Assembly: GCF_900324485.2 (NCBI RefSeq)
Contig: NW_022872898.1
Location: 310,001-374,000 of the forward strand
Length of the DNA: 64,000 nucleotides
Direction of reading: 5' to 3'
Source of the DNA: Mastacembelus armatus
Taxonomy: Eukaryota; Chordata; Actinopteri; Synbranchiformes; Mastacembelidae
Shown here: positions 11,091-22,629 of the stretch, in pieces
Layout: each line of letters opens with the position of its first letter
How positions within the stretch are numbered: position 1 is the stretch's first letter
Made by a program: the position numbers and the translations under genes
Notes under the pieces: generated by a model
Database searches by the model: none
Told to the model about the DNA's origin: nothing
What the model saw: only the letters and a program-made list of their open reading frames with translations

Positions 11091-11880
11091 TGGCACCATT
11101 TTACATCTTCACTTTCATTTTATAAACCATAATATTGATTACAACAATTAATTTGCAAACACGGTATCAATTAATGAAAAGTAAAATAAGAGATAGGTTC
11201 ACTAAAAAAGGGCTCATGTGTGTCCAGTGTCAAGCAGTGAAGAACATTCACATACCATATGTTCATTTGGGCATGTTTGAACACCAATTAATCTTGAATC
11301 AGAACAACTAGACCAAGTCCCTTTAGTGGACGTGGTCCCGGTATGATTTAAGACTAATCCTGAAGTGGTTTATTTTTGGTGGGAACACTAGCCCACCTCA
11401 ATCTGGATCAACTGCAAGGAATAAAGGTTAGCAAGTTGAAACTCATAATTTTGTTTTGACATGCTCAATATTCACTCACTTTGAAAAGTGTGTGAAGCTC
11501 TTTTTGGTGTTTTCTTGTCAGAGTTGTATTTTGTTATTGCCCAGATAAGCTAATGCCAATTGTTCTGTTTCTCCATGTTGCACAGTAAATCTCTTTCATA
11601 GGAATATTCACCACTACAGAACATGGATCTTTTCCCTGTGTTCATGTTTTTGTTCCTACCCCAAACTTGTTGAACCAATGAGCAGTGGGAACATTCCCAC
11701 GTGAATTGCATTGATGCTTTTTAGTTCACCTGGATTTTTCTCTGTGTAAAATGAAACTGAACCAAAGGGAAACAGGTTTACACATTGGTTCGCTGAATTG
11801 CACTAGCACAAACAGGTATGGCCCATGTGAGGTTTGGACTCAACCTTCATATTAGGAAATTCAAGTAATAAAACATTCAT
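11091..11880. other. No gene recognised
   Basis: AT-rich, no convincing frame or repeat that I can name. Confidence 0.45.
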
Positions 11881-11882
11881 TC

Positions 11883-12222
11883 CTTATCTATAACCATTTA
11901 TTGCTAGTTAGGGTCACAGCTCTCTTTGGGTGAAAGGCAGGTGTACACTCTGGACAGGTCACCAGTCCATCACGGACCACATAGAGACACAAAACCACAC
12001 ACTCACTCACACTCACTCATATGGGCAATTTAGAATAACCAACCAACCTGGCATACATGTTTTTGGACTGTGGGAGGAAACAGGAGTACCTGGGAAAAAA
12101 CCCACATAAGCACAGGAAGAACATGTAAACTCCACACAGAAAGGCCCCCACCGGAATACGAATGCAGGCCCTTCTTGTTGTGAGGCAACAGTGCTAACCA
12201 CTAAGCCAACATGCTGCCCCAC
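11883..12222 (-). mobile_element. tRNA-derived fish SINE, minus strand
   Basis: Near full-length copy. The tRNA-like head is at the high-coordinate end (GGTTAGCACTGTTGCCTCAC on the minus strand), followed by the body (GTTTACATGTTCTTCCTGTG) and the 3-prime region with GATGGACTGGTGACCTGTCC. Same family as 24549-24925 and 31012-31376. Confidence 0.75.
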
Positions 12223-12929
12223 TTTCAATTCCTGGCCATATGCTTTAAAATCATGAAACATCTTTAGCTGAGATAAAATGCACAATAGTATACACATATA
12301 CTATGGACACTGCAAAGCACTAGCAATATTGTATATAAATCAAAGTACTGATCACACATAAATGACTAGTGCAGAACCTTAGCCAAGCCATGGTCAATCC
12401 CTGCACAGTCAAGTTAATCCTAATTAACTTAACTGGCTGAACCTGACTAACCTAATTAAACCAGGACAGTTGGGAAACATCTTTTCTCTAGTAGTCAGCT
12501 GCTCTGTGTGACTGTGTCTCTGATGAGAGACATCAGCTCTTGTAAAGGGACCTTAAAGGAGACTGCATCATGTTGAACAAGATCTGAATAAGGAGCAGCA
12601 TCATGGACGTGTGGCTGAACCCTTCCAGACTGGGTCAGTAGCTGTAGGATGTGGACCATGCTCTAAAGTAATACTTACTCTTTCTGCAAAAAGGAAATAC
12701 TGAACACATTCACAGTAACAGGTGTTCTAGTCTTTAGTCCATCGCTTATGGCACAAAATGATGATTTGAATGAACTCCTATTAGTAATAGCTGCTGTGCC
12801 TACAAGTGTCAATTAAAATGTCAACCAGCTGGCACAGATACAGTTTCTTTGACCAGCCAATCACTCTCATAAACTCTAATGTCACAGAGTGGCAGAAATA
12901 TCCACTGTTCAATAATCACTGTATGCATA
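12223..12929. other. No gene recognised
   Basis: Non-coding with no clear repeat apart from local AT richness. Confidence 0.45.
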
Positions 12930-13225
12930 TTTGCACATCTGTACCTTAGTTACATCCTTGCACTCATACTGCAACAGTTCACACATTGTATATGTTGTGT
13001 ATATAAAAATATATTTCTTTTTCTAGCCCTTTTAATTTTTTCCATTTATTTTATACCTACTTTCTTCCTTTCTTAAACGTTTAACTTTATTTACTTCTTG
13101 TACATGGACAGAGCTTAGTGAACTGGAGTTAAATTCCTTGTTTGTTTGGACAAACATCGCCCATAATGATGATCCTAATTGTTTTATCTTAACTAACGTT
13201 GCTTTCTTGTAGAAATCTTGCTTAT
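12930..13225 (+). repeat. Retroposon 3-prime end plus flank, copy of 28.83-29.13 kb
   Basis: Contains the 3-prime end of a non-LTR retroposon (GACAGAGCTTAGTGAACTGG near 13109). Similarity to 28825-29130 continues past the tail into the flank (TTAACTAACGTTGCTTT), so the pair is a duplication and not two insertions. Family unresolved. Confidence 0.65.
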
Positions 13226-13322
13226 ATGTACAGTTTCAGAAGTTTTTCGTACAGGAAGTACGAAAAATGTACTGCTGTGGACAGAAACCAGAAGATTATG
13301 AAAGGTCACCAAATTGCCACTG

Positions 13323-13395
13323 AGGCACTGCTGCGATTTGAACCCAGGGTCCCCTGTTTACGAGACAGGTGCTTTAACCACTAAGTCACAGTGCC
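13323..13395 (-). tRNA. tRNA-Thr (CGT), probably decayed
   Basis: The seven acceptor pairs are perfect (GGCACTG with CAGTGCC) and the anticodon loop reads CTCGTAA, giving CGT. The D stem and T stem each contain a mismatch, so activity is doubtful. Confidence 0.65.
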
Positions 13396-13410
13396 TTGCG
13401 TTGCAAGTTC

Positions 13411-13795
13411 AACTCAATTCAATTCAATTTTATTTGTATAGCGCCAAATCACAATACAAATCATCTCACGGCACTTCACAAAAACTAAAACTAAAATCCC
13501 AACAATTCCCTTATGAGCAAGCACTTAGCAACAGTGGAGAGGAAAACCTCCCTTTAATGGAATCAAAAACCTCCAGCAGAACCGGGCTCAGTTTGGCTGG
13601 CCATCTGCCTCGACCGGTTGGGGCGAGTGGATAGAGCAGAGAGAAAAGAACAGCAACGATAAACAACAAATAGACATTGCAGGTTGGTGGGACCAGTAAC
13701 TGCACATCAGCGATATACAGCTCCAGGACCAGGGACACCTGCAGAAGGTACAGAGAGAGAACAGAGAGAGAACAGAGAGAACAGAGAGAACAGAA
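13411..13795 (-). mobile_element. 3-prime end of a fish LINE, minus strand
   Basis: Begins on the plus strand with CAATTC repeats and TTTTATTTGTATAGCGCC, a very common fish LINE end; the tail repeat at the low-coordinate side puts the element on the minus strand. A second copy is at 56947-57130. It may belong to the same element as the ORF1 at 13831-14905, with everything between lost. Confidence 0.6.
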
Positions 13796-13825
13796 AGAGA
13801 GAGAGAGAGAGAGAAAGAGAGAGCA
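13750..13825. repeat. (AGAGA)n microsatellite
   Basis: Purine tract of AGAGAGAAC and GAGA units within or next to the LINE 3-prime region. Confidence 0.8.
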
Positions 13826-13830
13826 CAAGG

Positions 13831-14905
13831 TTAGTGACATTCAGTGGTGGAATATACATGTGAGGTGGGAGAAGAGAAAGAATGATTTCCTTGATGTTGT
13901 GGAGGAGGGGATGGTGGATGCTTCAATTGTGATGATTGCAGCAGAGCTTGCTGAGGACTCGGTGGGGCATGCCGCTTTGAGGGGCTTCTGGGGGTGAAAA
14001 TGACACTGGGGGAGGAGGTCAGTTCGGGCCCAGTAGTGATGTGCTTCATCAGGTTGGCGAGGTTCTTGGTGATGGGGAATGGGATGGCCCGGGAAGATGG
14101 TGAACTAGGTAGGGTTTGCGGGGTTGTGGGAAGTGAATCCTCACAGGCAGTGTCTGCTGGTGGAGGGGGTGTGGCCTCCTCATCTTTGCTCTGACTTCTC
14201 TCCATGTTAGAGTATCTTGTCCTTGGCAGATTCCCATCGTATCTTGTCCTTGGCAGAGGGAAGATTGTGGCGCAGGAAGAAAAATAGGTTGGAGGTGAAA
14301 GCTTTTACTCCTGATGTATTTAGAGACAATCTGTCTCCCTTAAAAAGATGCCTGGGATCCCAGAAATGGTTAAAATTATCAATAAAATGTACTGAGTGGA
14401 CATCACATGCAGTTGAAAGCCATGTGTTCAGTGCTAGTAACCTGCTGAATTTCTCAGTTCCTCCTCTTACTGGTGGTAGAGGTCCACTGATAAAAACTTC
14501 TGCATTTAGCGACCTTGCTGTGTTTAGCAGATTATTAAAGTCCTTTTTGAGGATTTCGGACTGCTGCTTCACAATATCATTTGCCCCTGTGTGTAGTACG
14601 AGGTTTTTCACAGTTGGGTTTTCTGCAACAATGCTCAGGATTTTGTCAGTAGTGTCAGAGACCATATCTTTTGGGAAATACAGCACTTTTGTGTTGTTAC
14701 TGCACATCCGTCTCACATCTTTTATGGCCAAGTCGCCCACAATCAGAGTCTGAGGCCCTGTTAGCTTTCCTCTTAGTTTTCTGTCTTCTGTTGTGTTTTC
14801 AGACCTTACCCCTCTCTGTTGATGTGGGGGATTGTCCAAGTGATCAGATGAGGTCCTGCAGTAACTACTATGTTTGCTTCTTCTCAGAATTTCAACTTCC
14901 AACAC
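13831..14905 (-). pseudogene. LINE ORF1 with SGNH/esterase-like domain
   Basis: Two overlapping minus-strand frames give a proline/serine-rich segment (14205 down to 13831) and a 232-residue segment (14905-14207) with the esterase-like ORF1 fold found in some fish L2/CR1-group LINEs. Visible blocks: TLIVGDLAIKDVRR (residues ~53-66), LVLHTGANDIVKQQSEILKK (~101-120), an FISGPLPPVRGG block (~139-150), and a late NTSGVKAF stretch. The first block should read GDS; here the serine nucleophile is leucine. ORF1 proteins bind LINE RNA, and the role of the esterase is unclear. No ORF2 follows, so this is a fragment. Confidence 0.7.
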
Positions 14906-15311
14906 GAAATTGTTTTTTTTTTCTCATATCTGACTTTCTTCTCAGAATTGTGACTTTTTCCTCAGAAAGAAATATCATAGTGCCCATAATCCTCTTCTGT
15001 AAAGCTTTGAATCTAACTGAATAGATAAACATGCTGCCATGACAAAGTGTGACAGCTTTGGTGGAGCTCAAACCACCATTGATTAAGGTGGCAAACAAAG
15101 TCTCTAATCACTTGATTCACAGAGACAGTCCTGGAATCATTGTAAGAGATCTGGTTTTATTTATTAAGCTCCACCCACCACCCCAGTATTTATTCAGCAT
15201 TCCAGAAATGTCTTCAGTAATTCAACACATCAAATGGAGCTACAAAGAGTTTGGGTCAAAGCTCAAGTTGAGTTTTCTGAGACTGAGATGCAACAATGAC
15301 CAAAAGAGCCA
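14906..15311. other. No gene recognised
   Basis: Spacer. A short stretch (AACACATCAAATGGAGCTAC near 15223) recurs near 57521, linking it to the duplicated tRNA-Val surroundings at 57.5-57.7 kb. Confidence 0.5.
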
Positions 15312-15384
15312 TATATCTACCTGGTTTCTAACCAGGAACCTTTCGTGGGTGAGGCAAATGTAATGACGACTACACTGCAGAAAC
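15312..15384 (-). pseudogene. tRNA-Val (CAC) pseudogene
   Basis: T arm is perfect (CCTGG with CCAGG), and the anticodon loop reads CAC. The 3-prime acceptor strand no longer pairs with GTTTCTG. Confidence 0.7.
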
Positions 15385-15697
15385 TTTTTCTGATAACAGT
15401 TTTCATTTCATATATACTATCGGAGTATATTTAGTAAATTCTTACAATGTTAAAGATGTGTAGGAGCAGCATTACAGTTTTGATTTCCCTTGAATGAACC
15501 CATAGAAAATTAATTATCAGGACTTTTCCTTTTCATTTGCCTGAGGACATGAGTCTGGGAAATGCAACACTGTACTCTGAGCCCATAGGACACTTCTATT
15601 GGAGACGCTAAAATCAAGTGTTCCCAATGTGCATGTTAGTTTGAGGAAATCATAATGGAAGCTTCCCATATTTAGTATATATGTAGTCAACAACTGT
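15385..15697. other. tRNA-Val spacer, no gene
   Basis: Contains a diverged copy of the spacer seen at 23.93 kb and 57.72 kb (GGGAAATGCAACACTGTACT). Confidence 0.5.
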
Positions 15698-15790
15698 GTT
15701 TCTGTAGTGTAGTGGTTATCATGTTCGCCTCACGCGTGGATGGACCACACACAGGGAGAGCCCAGTGGATTTCGAATTCATCACCTAAGC
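15698..15790. pseudogene. Fusion of tRNA-Val 5-prime half and reversed tRNA-Ser piece
   Basis: 15698-15740 is a plus-strand tRNA-Val (CAC) 5-prime half (GTAGTGTAGTGGTTATCATG). About 15750-15790 matches the minus strand of a tRNA-Ser, with a CGA-like anticodon, in the opposite direction. The two halves meet near the anticodon region of Val. It is a rearrangement product and not a working gene. Confidence 0.6.
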
Positions 15791-15896
15791 CTTAACAAAC
15801 ATCACATCATTTAGAATGAAAACTTACTATGTGTTGTGTGTCCTGCTTTGTGTAACAGAGACAATATGGTGAAGGGCATAAGCAGATATTTTGTAT

Positions 15897-16078
15897 GTGG
15901 TACACCTAAAAATGTCACCACATTGTTGTAGTTGATTTCTTATTTTAAAATTGGTAATTACAATATGTAAACATACACCTTAAGTTGGCACCGCCATTTA
16001 TATTTTAAAAACATATTACTGTGTGATTTCAGTCCCCTAATGTCCTGGATTTAATAAGGATAAGAGAATGGTAAGAAG
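15897..16078 (+). repeat. 5-prime flanking repeat (LTR remnant)
   Basis: Direct repeat of 21246-21424 (shared phrase CACCTAAAAATGTCACCAC). Likely part of the LTR of the gypsy-like element. Confidence 0.7.
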
Positions 16079-16273
16079 GTAAAGCGGAACCTTTGTGCGG
16101 GAGGTGTTGACCCAGGTTGGTTTCATGGTGGGATTTCCTGTCCCCACCCCAGATGCAATCTGGATGAGTATGGCAGCGTACCGTGCAGTAGCAGAGAGGC
16201 CAGTGACCAGTGAAGAGGGTGCACCAGCCTACAAAGTCCAACACTGTGAACCCGAGCATCAGAGACCAGCAGG

Positions 16274-17780
16274 ATGTCAGTCGTCGAGAGGAAAGTGGTA
16301 GTTTGGAGCATTAAGAAGAAGCTACACCAGCTAACAGCTAAAGAAGCTTACCTGATTGCAACCAGTTTAGGAGACGTCCAAGGACCTGACTCTACACAGT
16401 TGAGTCAAGATGATGAAGAAAGCTGTGTGGACTATCTGACAACTTACCTGACATGTCAGGCAGTCCTGGGATGGGAGGACCAGGGTTGGCCGTTGCTAAA
16501 GAGACTTGAAAGCATCATAGACGGAGCCATAATACGTTGTAGCCATGTCCAGTGCTTGATGAAGCTGGGACAGGCAGTGGGGAGCCAGCTATTCACCCTT
16601 CCCAGCCACCAGCGAGCACTAGCGGTACAGATATACAGACATTATTAGCCTGTTGTGATGATATTGAAAGTCAGCTGAACCAAGCCCTGTCTGCTGCAGG
16701 CTCCCCTAACCCAGTGCGACTTTTCCAATCCCCAGCTAGTAGTAGTCACTCCATTCATGAGCAAGCAATAGGGGGCCCATCAATGTCAGCTTGTGTGCTG
16801 CCCTCACCCCAACACTCTCTCATGTACTCAGAGAATGGTCCCAGCTATGCTGGTGAAAGCATGATAGCCATGAAAGACTTGCCACTGCTGTCCAGCAAGG
16901 AGTTCAAAATCCATGGGGAAATGATAAGTGACACTACAGCTGAAGTAAGCTGCAATAGCATCTGAAGACAAATTGATGAGGGGCTCAAAGAAAAGCACAC
17001 ACCAAATTAAGTCATCAGAGGGGTGCTCCGTGCAATTAAGCCAGGCAACTTCAGAGACATGTTGATGATCAAAGACGATCTCACAGTGACAGAGCTCAAG
17101 AGTTTTCTGCAGTCCCATTTAGGTGAGAAGAGTAGCACAGAGCTCTTCCAAGATTTGATGTGTGCCAAGCAACATGACAACGAGACTCCTCAACAGTTCT
17201 TATATAGAATGATCGGACTGAAACAAAAGATCCTGTTTTCACTCATGCAACCAGACTCAGTTGTTAAATATGATATGTCTACCATCCAGTATATCTTCCT
17301 AAACAATATTTGTCAGGAAATAGGAGAGAGATATGAAAGTGTGCGCAGACACTTAAAGACACTCCTGGGTGACCCCACTGTTAGTGATGAAGCCCTGCTC
17401 CGCCAGGTAATAAAAACTACAACAGAGGAGAGTGAGCAGAAGCGCAGACTTGGCCGCAGCTCTGCCCCAAAAGTGGGTCACGCATACGCAGCTAACCCTG
17501 AGCACAAAGACAAAAGCAAGGATGATGTCAAAGTGACCCACATTGATAAAGACTCCACAATCCAAAGACTCAGTGCCCAAGTAGAAGCGTTGACACAAGC
17601 TATGGAGAGCCTAAAAGCATTCACACCTCAGGTAACCATGCCTGCACAGAAGAACAGTTTGCTTAAATCCCAAAATGAGAGAAGGATGCAAAGGCTCAAA
17701 GACTGTGAGAACTGTACATTCTGAGGCCAACCCAAACTGTAACCATTGCCTTGCCTGCGGGGAGGAAGGACATCATGCTG
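16274..17780 (+). pseudogene. Gypsy-like gag region (fossil)
   Basis: Gag-like segment with a helical, leucine-rich portion (ELKSFLQSHLGEKSSTELFQ near 17092-17151) and a CCHC zinc knuckle at about 17738-17781, as expected for a nucleocapsid. Part of the broken element at 15.9-21.4 kb. Confidence 0.65.
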
Positions 17781-17949
17781 TGGGATGCCTGAAGAGGAAC
17801 AAGCTGCAGGGAAACTGGAGACGTTCAGGGCAGAGGGACCAGCCCTGACCGACAACACTCAGCTGTCCCAATCAAAGAAAAAGTCCAGCACCAAAAGGTC
17901 AAAACGTAAAACAGGTACCGCCACCCCACAAGAGACTGTGTACAAAGAA

Positions 17950-18620
17950 AAGCCACGTGGTATGTTCGCCCCACTGGTTGGTCGCCAATCCCTCCTCAAG
18001 TGTATGATGGCTGGTTATCCTGACACAGTAGTGTTAGACACGGGCTGGGGTTAGCCTTGTAGACCATGCATGGCTAGACAGATACCTACCAGGGCAACAG
18101 ATCAGGCCTTTGATTGAGCTAATGGATGATGATCTCGATGTGAAAGCTGTCACAGGGGACTCGGTGCCTTATGATGGGTGGGTAGAGGTAGTCGTCAACC
18201 TAAAGGGTAACAATGATCCAGACAAATCTATACGTGTGCCTTTTCTAGTTAGTCGCTTCAAGCTTGAAAGACCCATAGTAGGCTTCAACGTCATTTATGA
18301 GTTCATTAAAGACAATGGGGGGAACTACAAACTCATACAGCTTATTGGTAGAGCGATGGGAATTGATGTTACTGCTGTAAGTGCTTTAGTGAGTTTTATT
18401 AAGACACAGAAGCAGTCTGTAGATGAACCAGCAACTGTAAAGGTGGGGTTTAAAGGTGCTACTATCTACCCTAGTCAAGTTGGCTACATTAAGTGTAGAG
18501 TCCCAGAGAGTATTAGCTCTACGGAGTTAGTTGTACTGTTTGAGCCTGTACTTGGCAATGCTCACCTTGAGCAACTTAGTGTTGGAGCCGGGCTCTTAGA
18601 AATACAACAAACAGACTGAA
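17950..18620 (+). pseudogene. Gypsy-like protease region (fossil)
   Basis: Contains a retropepsin-type active-site phrase (VVLDTG, about 18029-18046) followed by a region of protease or connector character before the reverse transcriptase. Part of the broken element. Confidence 0.55.
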
Positions 18621-18959
18621 CAACAAACAACAGACAACAAAAAAACAGAAATACAACAAACTATGCCAAAATACCAGTGTCAAACTACTCTCAGCAAAGT
18701 GTGACTCTGCCCAGCTCAACCGTTTTGGGTTCTATTGAACCTATCACCAAGATAGTTGAGACAGACAACACAAAAGATGCTTGTGAAAAAGTATCAGTCT
18801 CCATCCACACAGTTGACTCAGTGTCCAGGTCCAGCAACCACCAGCCCGTTGGCACCCTCCAGTGGACATTAGCCACCTAACACCAGCGCAACAAAGTGAG
18901 GTAAAACAAATGTTATTTGAGGAATCAGGTGCCTTTGCTTGAGATGATGGTGACATTGG

Positions 18960-19830
18960 CAACATTTCCAGTTTGCAAATAACAATAAACCTCAAAGACG
19001 ACATTCCGGTCCAGCGCACATATACCGCTATTCCCAAGCCATTATATAAAGAGGTGAAAGAAAACATCCAGGATTTCCTTGCTAAGGGCTTGATAGTTAA
19101 GTCAAAGTCACCCTTCGCTGCACCAGTTGTCTGTGTTAGGAAACGAGACGGCACACTGAGACTGTGTATTGATTACCGTTTGCTAAACCAGAAAACAGTG
19201 CCAGACCGCCACCCACTTCCACGTATCCAAGACCTCCTGGACACGCTGGGCGGTCACAGTTGGTTCAGCATTCTCGACCAAGGTAAAGCTTACCATCAGG
19301 GGTACATGACCGAGGGGTCCCACCACATGACTGCCTTCATCTCACCCTGGGGACTGTATGAATGGGTGAGGATCCCCTTTGGACTCAGTAACGCGCCTTC
19401 CAGCGCAGTATGGAAGGAATGCTTAACACTCTGCGTGATGACTGTTGTATCCCATACCTGGACGATATCCTTTGTTATTCAAAGACGTTTGCTGAACATG
19501 TGGAGGCGTTGCGCAGAGTCCTCAGAGCCCTGCAACAACACGGAGTAAAGCTCCGCCCAACAAAATGTGAGCTGCTGAAAGCAGAGGTGAGGTATGTAGG
19601 TAGGCTGGTCTCAGCAAATGGAGTCAGAGTTGATCAAAAGGATATAGAAGCTGTAAAGTCACTCGGTGAAAAGAAACCAACAAATGTGGTTAGTTATTAC
19701 CGCGTTTATATCCAGGACTTTTCCAGAATCGCAAAACCCTTGTACGGCCTGCTACAAGTGAAAGGACATTCTGAAGGCACTCTGAAGGTGAAATCAAAGA
19801 AAGGCAAAGGTGCCCAGTTGCCTTCATAGA
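18960..19830 (+). pseudogene. Gypsy-like reverse transcriptase region (fossil)
   Basis: Shows Ty3/gypsy RT blocks: LRLCIDYRLLNQKTVPDRHP (about 19158-19217), a WFSILD block near 19262, a YLDDI catalytic block near 19457-19471, and the region following it ([20 protein letters not shown]). It copies element RNA into DNA. Part of the broken element. Confidence 0.85.
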
Positions 19831-19879
19831 CCCCCATCCACTGGACAGGTGGGCATGACCACACCCTCAAGCAGCTCAC

Positions 19880-20370
19880 TGATGTTCTTTCCAATCCGCC
19901 AGTGCTTTGCATACCCCAACTTTGAACTGCCATTTGTCTTGCACACCGATGCTTGTGAAAAGGGGCTCGGGGCCATGTTGTACCAAAGACAGAATGGAAA
20001 ACTGAAAGTTGTTGCATATGGCTCGTGAACTCTAAGCCCAGCTGAAAAGAACTATTTCTTGCATTAAGTTGGAGTTTTTAGCTCTTAAATGGGCCATATG
20101 TGAGAAGTTCAGGGATTATCTATTTTATGCACCAGGATTCACAGATTACACAGACAATAATCCCCTGACGTATATAATGAGCACTGCAAAGTTAAATGCC
20201 ACAGGTCACAGGTGGGTAGGTGAACTTGCCGATTTCAGATTTGACATTAAATATAGGCCTGGTAAAGTTAATGTGGATGCAGACACTCTGTCTCGCCTCC
20301 CCCTGGACATTGAGAGTTATGTGGAGGAATGTTCAGAGGAGCTCAGCAGAGACATTTTGGGAAGGAAGTG
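19880..20370 (+). pseudogene. Gypsy-like RNase H region (fossil)
   Basis: Shows LHTDACEKGLGAMLYQ (about 19939-19986), a TDNNPLTYI block near 20149-20175 and the KYRPGKVNVDADTLSRLP block near 20250-20303, the standard RNase H sequence order in Ty3/gypsy elements. Part of the broken element. Confidence 0.8.
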
Positions 20371-20557
20371 AGGCAGCAAAGAAAAATGACATTGCCTACG
20401 TAGCTGCCTTAAATCTGGTCCAAAACACTGAAACAGACAAACCAATCATTCCTAGCTTTAGCCACGAGGAGCTACTACTACTATAAATGAGCTTATTAAG
20501 CCGAAAGAGACAAAGACAACGCTGACCGACAGAGCCAGACAAAATGCAGACAGGTTA

Positions 20558-21245
20558 GTGAGAAGACTAATGCGTGAGTGGGGAAAACTGGTGATTCAAG
20601 GTGACTTACTGTACAGGGAGGCTGGGGGTAGGCGACAGCTAGTGCTGCAAGCAGAGTATAGGCCCCTAGTGTTAAAACACCTGCATAATGATATGGGTCA
20701 TCTCGGGGTCGAACGAGTTATTACCCTGGCCGGAGACAGCTTCTACTGGCCCTTTATGAAAAAAGACGTTGAGGCCTATATAACCAGGAAATGCCCCTGT
20801 ATAAAGCAAAAGAAGCCTGCAACACATGTGAGAGCACCGATGGGCAACATCAGCACCAGTGCGCCCATGGACCTACTGTCTATTGACTTTATGCATTTGG
20901 AAAACAGCAAAGGAGGCTACAAATATATACTTGTTGCAGTAGATCATTTTACACGCTTTGCTTAAGTGTATCCAACTAGAAATAAGTGCAAAAACTGCTG
21001 CAGAGACATTGTTCAGTGACTTTATCCCTCGGTTTGGTTACCCTGCCAAGGTGCACCATGACCGTGAATTTGAAAATACACTGTTCAGGGGTCTTCGGCA
21101 GCTGTCAGGTGTGGGTCACTCCCGCACAACGCCGTACCACCCACAGGGCAACCCTGCCCAGCGATTTAATCGGACTCTGCTCCAGATGTTGAGAACACTG
21201 GAGGACACTTTTAAGCGTCGGGAGACACCTTTTAAGTTGGGGAGC
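20558..21245 (+). pseudogene. Gypsy-like integrase region (fossil)
   Basis: Zinc-binding region (HLHNDMGHLGVER, about 20680-20718, then a CPCIKQKK block), catalytic core start (LLSIDFMHLEN near 20875-20907) and [17 protein letters not shown] near 21127-21177. Typical Ty3/gypsy integrase layout. Part of the broken element. Confidence 0.8.
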
Positions 21246-21424
21246 GTACACCTAAAAATGTCACCACTTTGTTGTAGTTGATTTCTTATTTTAAAATTGG
21301 TAATTACAATATGTAAACATACACCTCATGTTGGCACCGTCATTTATATTTTGAAAACATATTACTGTGTAATTTCAGTAGCCTAATGTCCTGGATTTAA
21401 TAAGGATAATAGAATGGTAAGAAG
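21246..21424 (+). repeat. 3-prime flanking repeat (LTR remnant)
   Basis: Direct repeat of 15897-16078, reached straight after integrase. Its last part recurs at 33096-33180. Confidence 0.7.
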
Positions 21425-21444
21425 GAACCTTTGGAATCCACATT

Positions 21445-21510
21445 GGGCTCATCTGAGATTCGAAACCTGGACCTCCCAAAGCGAGATTCATACCCCTGGA
21501 CAAATGAGCC
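21445..21510 (-). pseudogene. tRNA-Pro (TGG) with anticodon-stem deletion
   Basis: Acceptor stem and D arm match tRNA-Pro, and CTCGCTTTGGG carries the TGG anticodon. The six bases forming the 3-prime side of the anticodon stem are missing, making it 66 instead of 72 bases. The same deletion is in copy C at 33404-33469. Confidence 0.75.
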
Positions 21511-22235
21511 AAGTGTTGACTTATCCTTCACATAACAGCTCACAAATCCTCTGTTTTCCTCTTGTTTCTGTTTTAGGCTAATTTTTTTTTTCAAAGAATT
21601 AACATGAATAAATTAAAATTTTAATTACAAATAAAAAAGTTTATTTTGGAAAGATTAACTCATGAAACCATCATGTGTGTTTCCTTTGGGAAAATACTGA
21701 TGGATAATCATTGAGGAGAAACAGAGTAAATAACAGGAATTTATCAGGTCAAGGTCAGACACCTGGTGATGAAGGAAAAGATCTAGGACTCAGATTATAT
21801 TGACAAGGACAAATATAAATGAAGATGGCGAAAGAGGACAGAGATTTTATTGTCCTCAGTAAACTGATAGAACTGATGTTTCTGATGAACAGTAGTTTGA
21901 TTCCTATATATGTCCTGCACATGTATTTGAATTAACAATAAATCTTTGAGTCTTTGAACGTTACAACAGGAAACACTTTCAACTATGATGTGGCATTTCT
22001 ATCAACACTGGCAATTCTAATAAGACATATTTAGGAAAGAGAGAGGGCTTTGTGCATAGTAACTGTAACATCAACAAGGGCGAGTTCTGTCATGTGACAC
22101 TAAACAGAACAAGAAACAGTTTCACAGTTATGTCTAACTGTATTGTCTTTCACTGATATTCAAATCACAATGAGTTAAGGAGAAGCTCCTGAAATGAGAA
22201 AGGTTTTCACAGACTTCACTATGAGAACAAAGACC
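21511..22235. other. Spacer before tRNA-Leu, no gene
   Basis: Matches 33470-34201 almost base for base and, in blocks, 1285-1509. AT-rich, no coding signal. Confidence 0.6.
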
Positions 22236-22317
22236 TGGCAGTGGTGGGATTCGAACCCACGCCTCAACTGAGACTGGAGTCTTAATCCAGTGCCTTGGAC
22301 CGCTCGGCCACACTACC
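22236..22317 (-). tRNA. tRNA-Leu (AAG)
   Basis: 82 bases. Acceptor stem pairs fully with one wobble (GGTAGTG/CACTGCC), T arm is perfect (GTGGG TTCGAAT CCCAC), the long variable arm is that of a class II tRNA, and the anticodon loop TTAAGAC reads AAG. It looks functional. No run of four T follows within about 40 bases downstream. Confidence 0.9.
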
Positions 22318-22427
22318 ACATGAATGCATATTAAGCCCTGCTGAGCTCATGGTTTTATCAACAGTTTACCTATAAAAGTTTACGTAGCAATAATGAAACC
22401 TGTGTGAGACGTGTGTTCTTAACCATA

Positions 22428-22460
22428 CTCATTACATGCCACAATGCATGTAATGAGCCA
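22428..22460. repeat. Small hairpin
   Basis: Inverted repeat CTCATTACATGC / GCATGTAATGAG with a six-base loop. Only the right arm remains in copy C. Confidence 0.6.
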
Positions 22461-22629
22461 ACACAGGGAAAAATGACTGAAGGAATTTCACTGAATCCAA
22501 CATGTGAACAATGGTTGTTACTGAACATGTCTCATCAGCAGCAAAGGGGAAGAATAGATTGGAAATTTGTGGCAGGTTGCAACAACAGCTGCTCAACAAA
22601 AACTTCCTGCAGAGCCATCACTGCTGAGC

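Larger units (their letters stand above)
15897..21424 (+). mobile_element. Ty3/gypsy-like LTR element (fossil)
   Basis: Plus-strand LTR retroelement with a gag-like region, a CCHC zinc knuckle, a protease, reverse transcriptase, RNase H and integrase in Ty3/gypsy order. A ~180-base direct repeat at 15897-16078 and 21246-21424 bounds it and is best read as LTR remains; the two copies differ at roughly one base in fifteen or twenty, so it is not recent. It is broken, with about ten breaks. A third copy of the flanking repeat, without the element, is at 33096-33265. No envelope gene is visible. Confidence 0.8.

Noticed and set aside
14217-14753. 178-codon plus-strand frame
   Set aside because: Antisense shadow of the LINE ORF1 esterase-like frame on the minus strand.
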